This document shows positions 5,559-5,585 of a DNA stretch of 5,585 nucleotides, piece by piece (the stretch's first letter is position 1; each line of letters begins with the position of its first letter). Location of the stretch: contig JAJFML010000034.1 in NCBI GenBank assembly GCA_021772195.1, positions 1 to 5,585 of the forward strand, written 5' to 3'. The position numbers were made by a program, and so were the translations under genes. Below the pieces are notes generated by a model. That model had not been told where the DNA came from and searched no databases. It was given only the letters and a program-made list of their open reading frames with translations. The stretch is from Chlamydiota bacterium (GTDB lineage: Bacteria; Chlamydiota; Chlamydiia; Chlamydiales; SM23-39).

Positions 5559-5585
5559 CTTACCACTTTCTTTCGTGTCTGACAT
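5559..5585. other. right-edge fragment, unassigned
   Basis: These 27 bases follow the NUDIX stop. There is no hairpin or T tract, so the operon's terminator is not visible. All three minus-strand frames reach a stop at or soon after this stretch (one reads RHERKW then stop), so it could be the end of a convergent gene, but nothing so short can be assigned. Confidence 0.2.

Noticed and set aside
1..5585. CRISPR arrays, tRNA or rRNA genes, insertion sequences, attachment sites, phage genes
   Set aside because: I saw no regularly spaced repeats, cloverleaf sequences, transposase or integrase motifs, or terminal inverted repeats; gene content and order look like stable chromosome.

Overview
The window looks like part of the chromosome of a member of the Chlamydiae, probably an environmental (Parachlamydia/Waddlia/Simkania-like) lineage rather than a Chlamydia species. 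Three things point that way. The gene order dcd (reverse) / ruvB / SpoIID-domain protein matches, as I recall it, the CT039-CT040-CT041 neighbourhood of Chlamydia trachomatis. The Dcd N-terminus carries the chlamydial-style [12 protein letters not shown] and [10 protein letters not shown] stretches. The DNA is AT-rich with sigma70-like TTTACA-N17-xATAAT promoters. No database search was possible, so the lineage is an inference.

Layout. 1-190: 5' end of dcd on the minus strand, running off the left edge. 191-302: divergent control region. 303-2476: ruvB and a secreted SpoIID-domain protein, 11 bases apart and probably one operon, closed by a hairpin at 2484-2502. 2547-2646: the 100-nt small SRP RNA (4.5S, ffs) with its own promoter and T-tract terminator. 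2627-3277: mazG on the minus strand, whose last codons run into the 3' end of ffs. 3278-3530: a 253-base AT-rich divergent control region with a good promoter facing each way, a second forward promoter candidate and a palindrome over the -35 box of the inner one. 3531-5099: an unrecognised 522-residue, mostly helical protein with a near-perfect C-terminal glycine zipper. 5103-5558: a NUDIX hydrolase that starts, in the same frame, three bases after the stop of that protein. 5559-5585: too short to assign.

How the genes fit together. dcd, mazG and the NUDIX gene all belong to nucleotide-pool supply or clean-up; ruvB is recombinational repair; the SpoIID protein is envelope or septal peptidoglycan remodelling; ffs is membrane protein targeting. 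These are housekeeping functions. The part that may be undescribed is the glycine-zipper protein and its tight, in-frame coupling to a NUDIX hydrolase that has no standard start codon. Other points worth a second look are a SpoIID domain with Gln where the catalytic Glu is expected, a MazG whose second catalytic domain has decayed, and a mazG/ffs overlap in which the SRP RNA terminal helix and terminator are also coding sequence.
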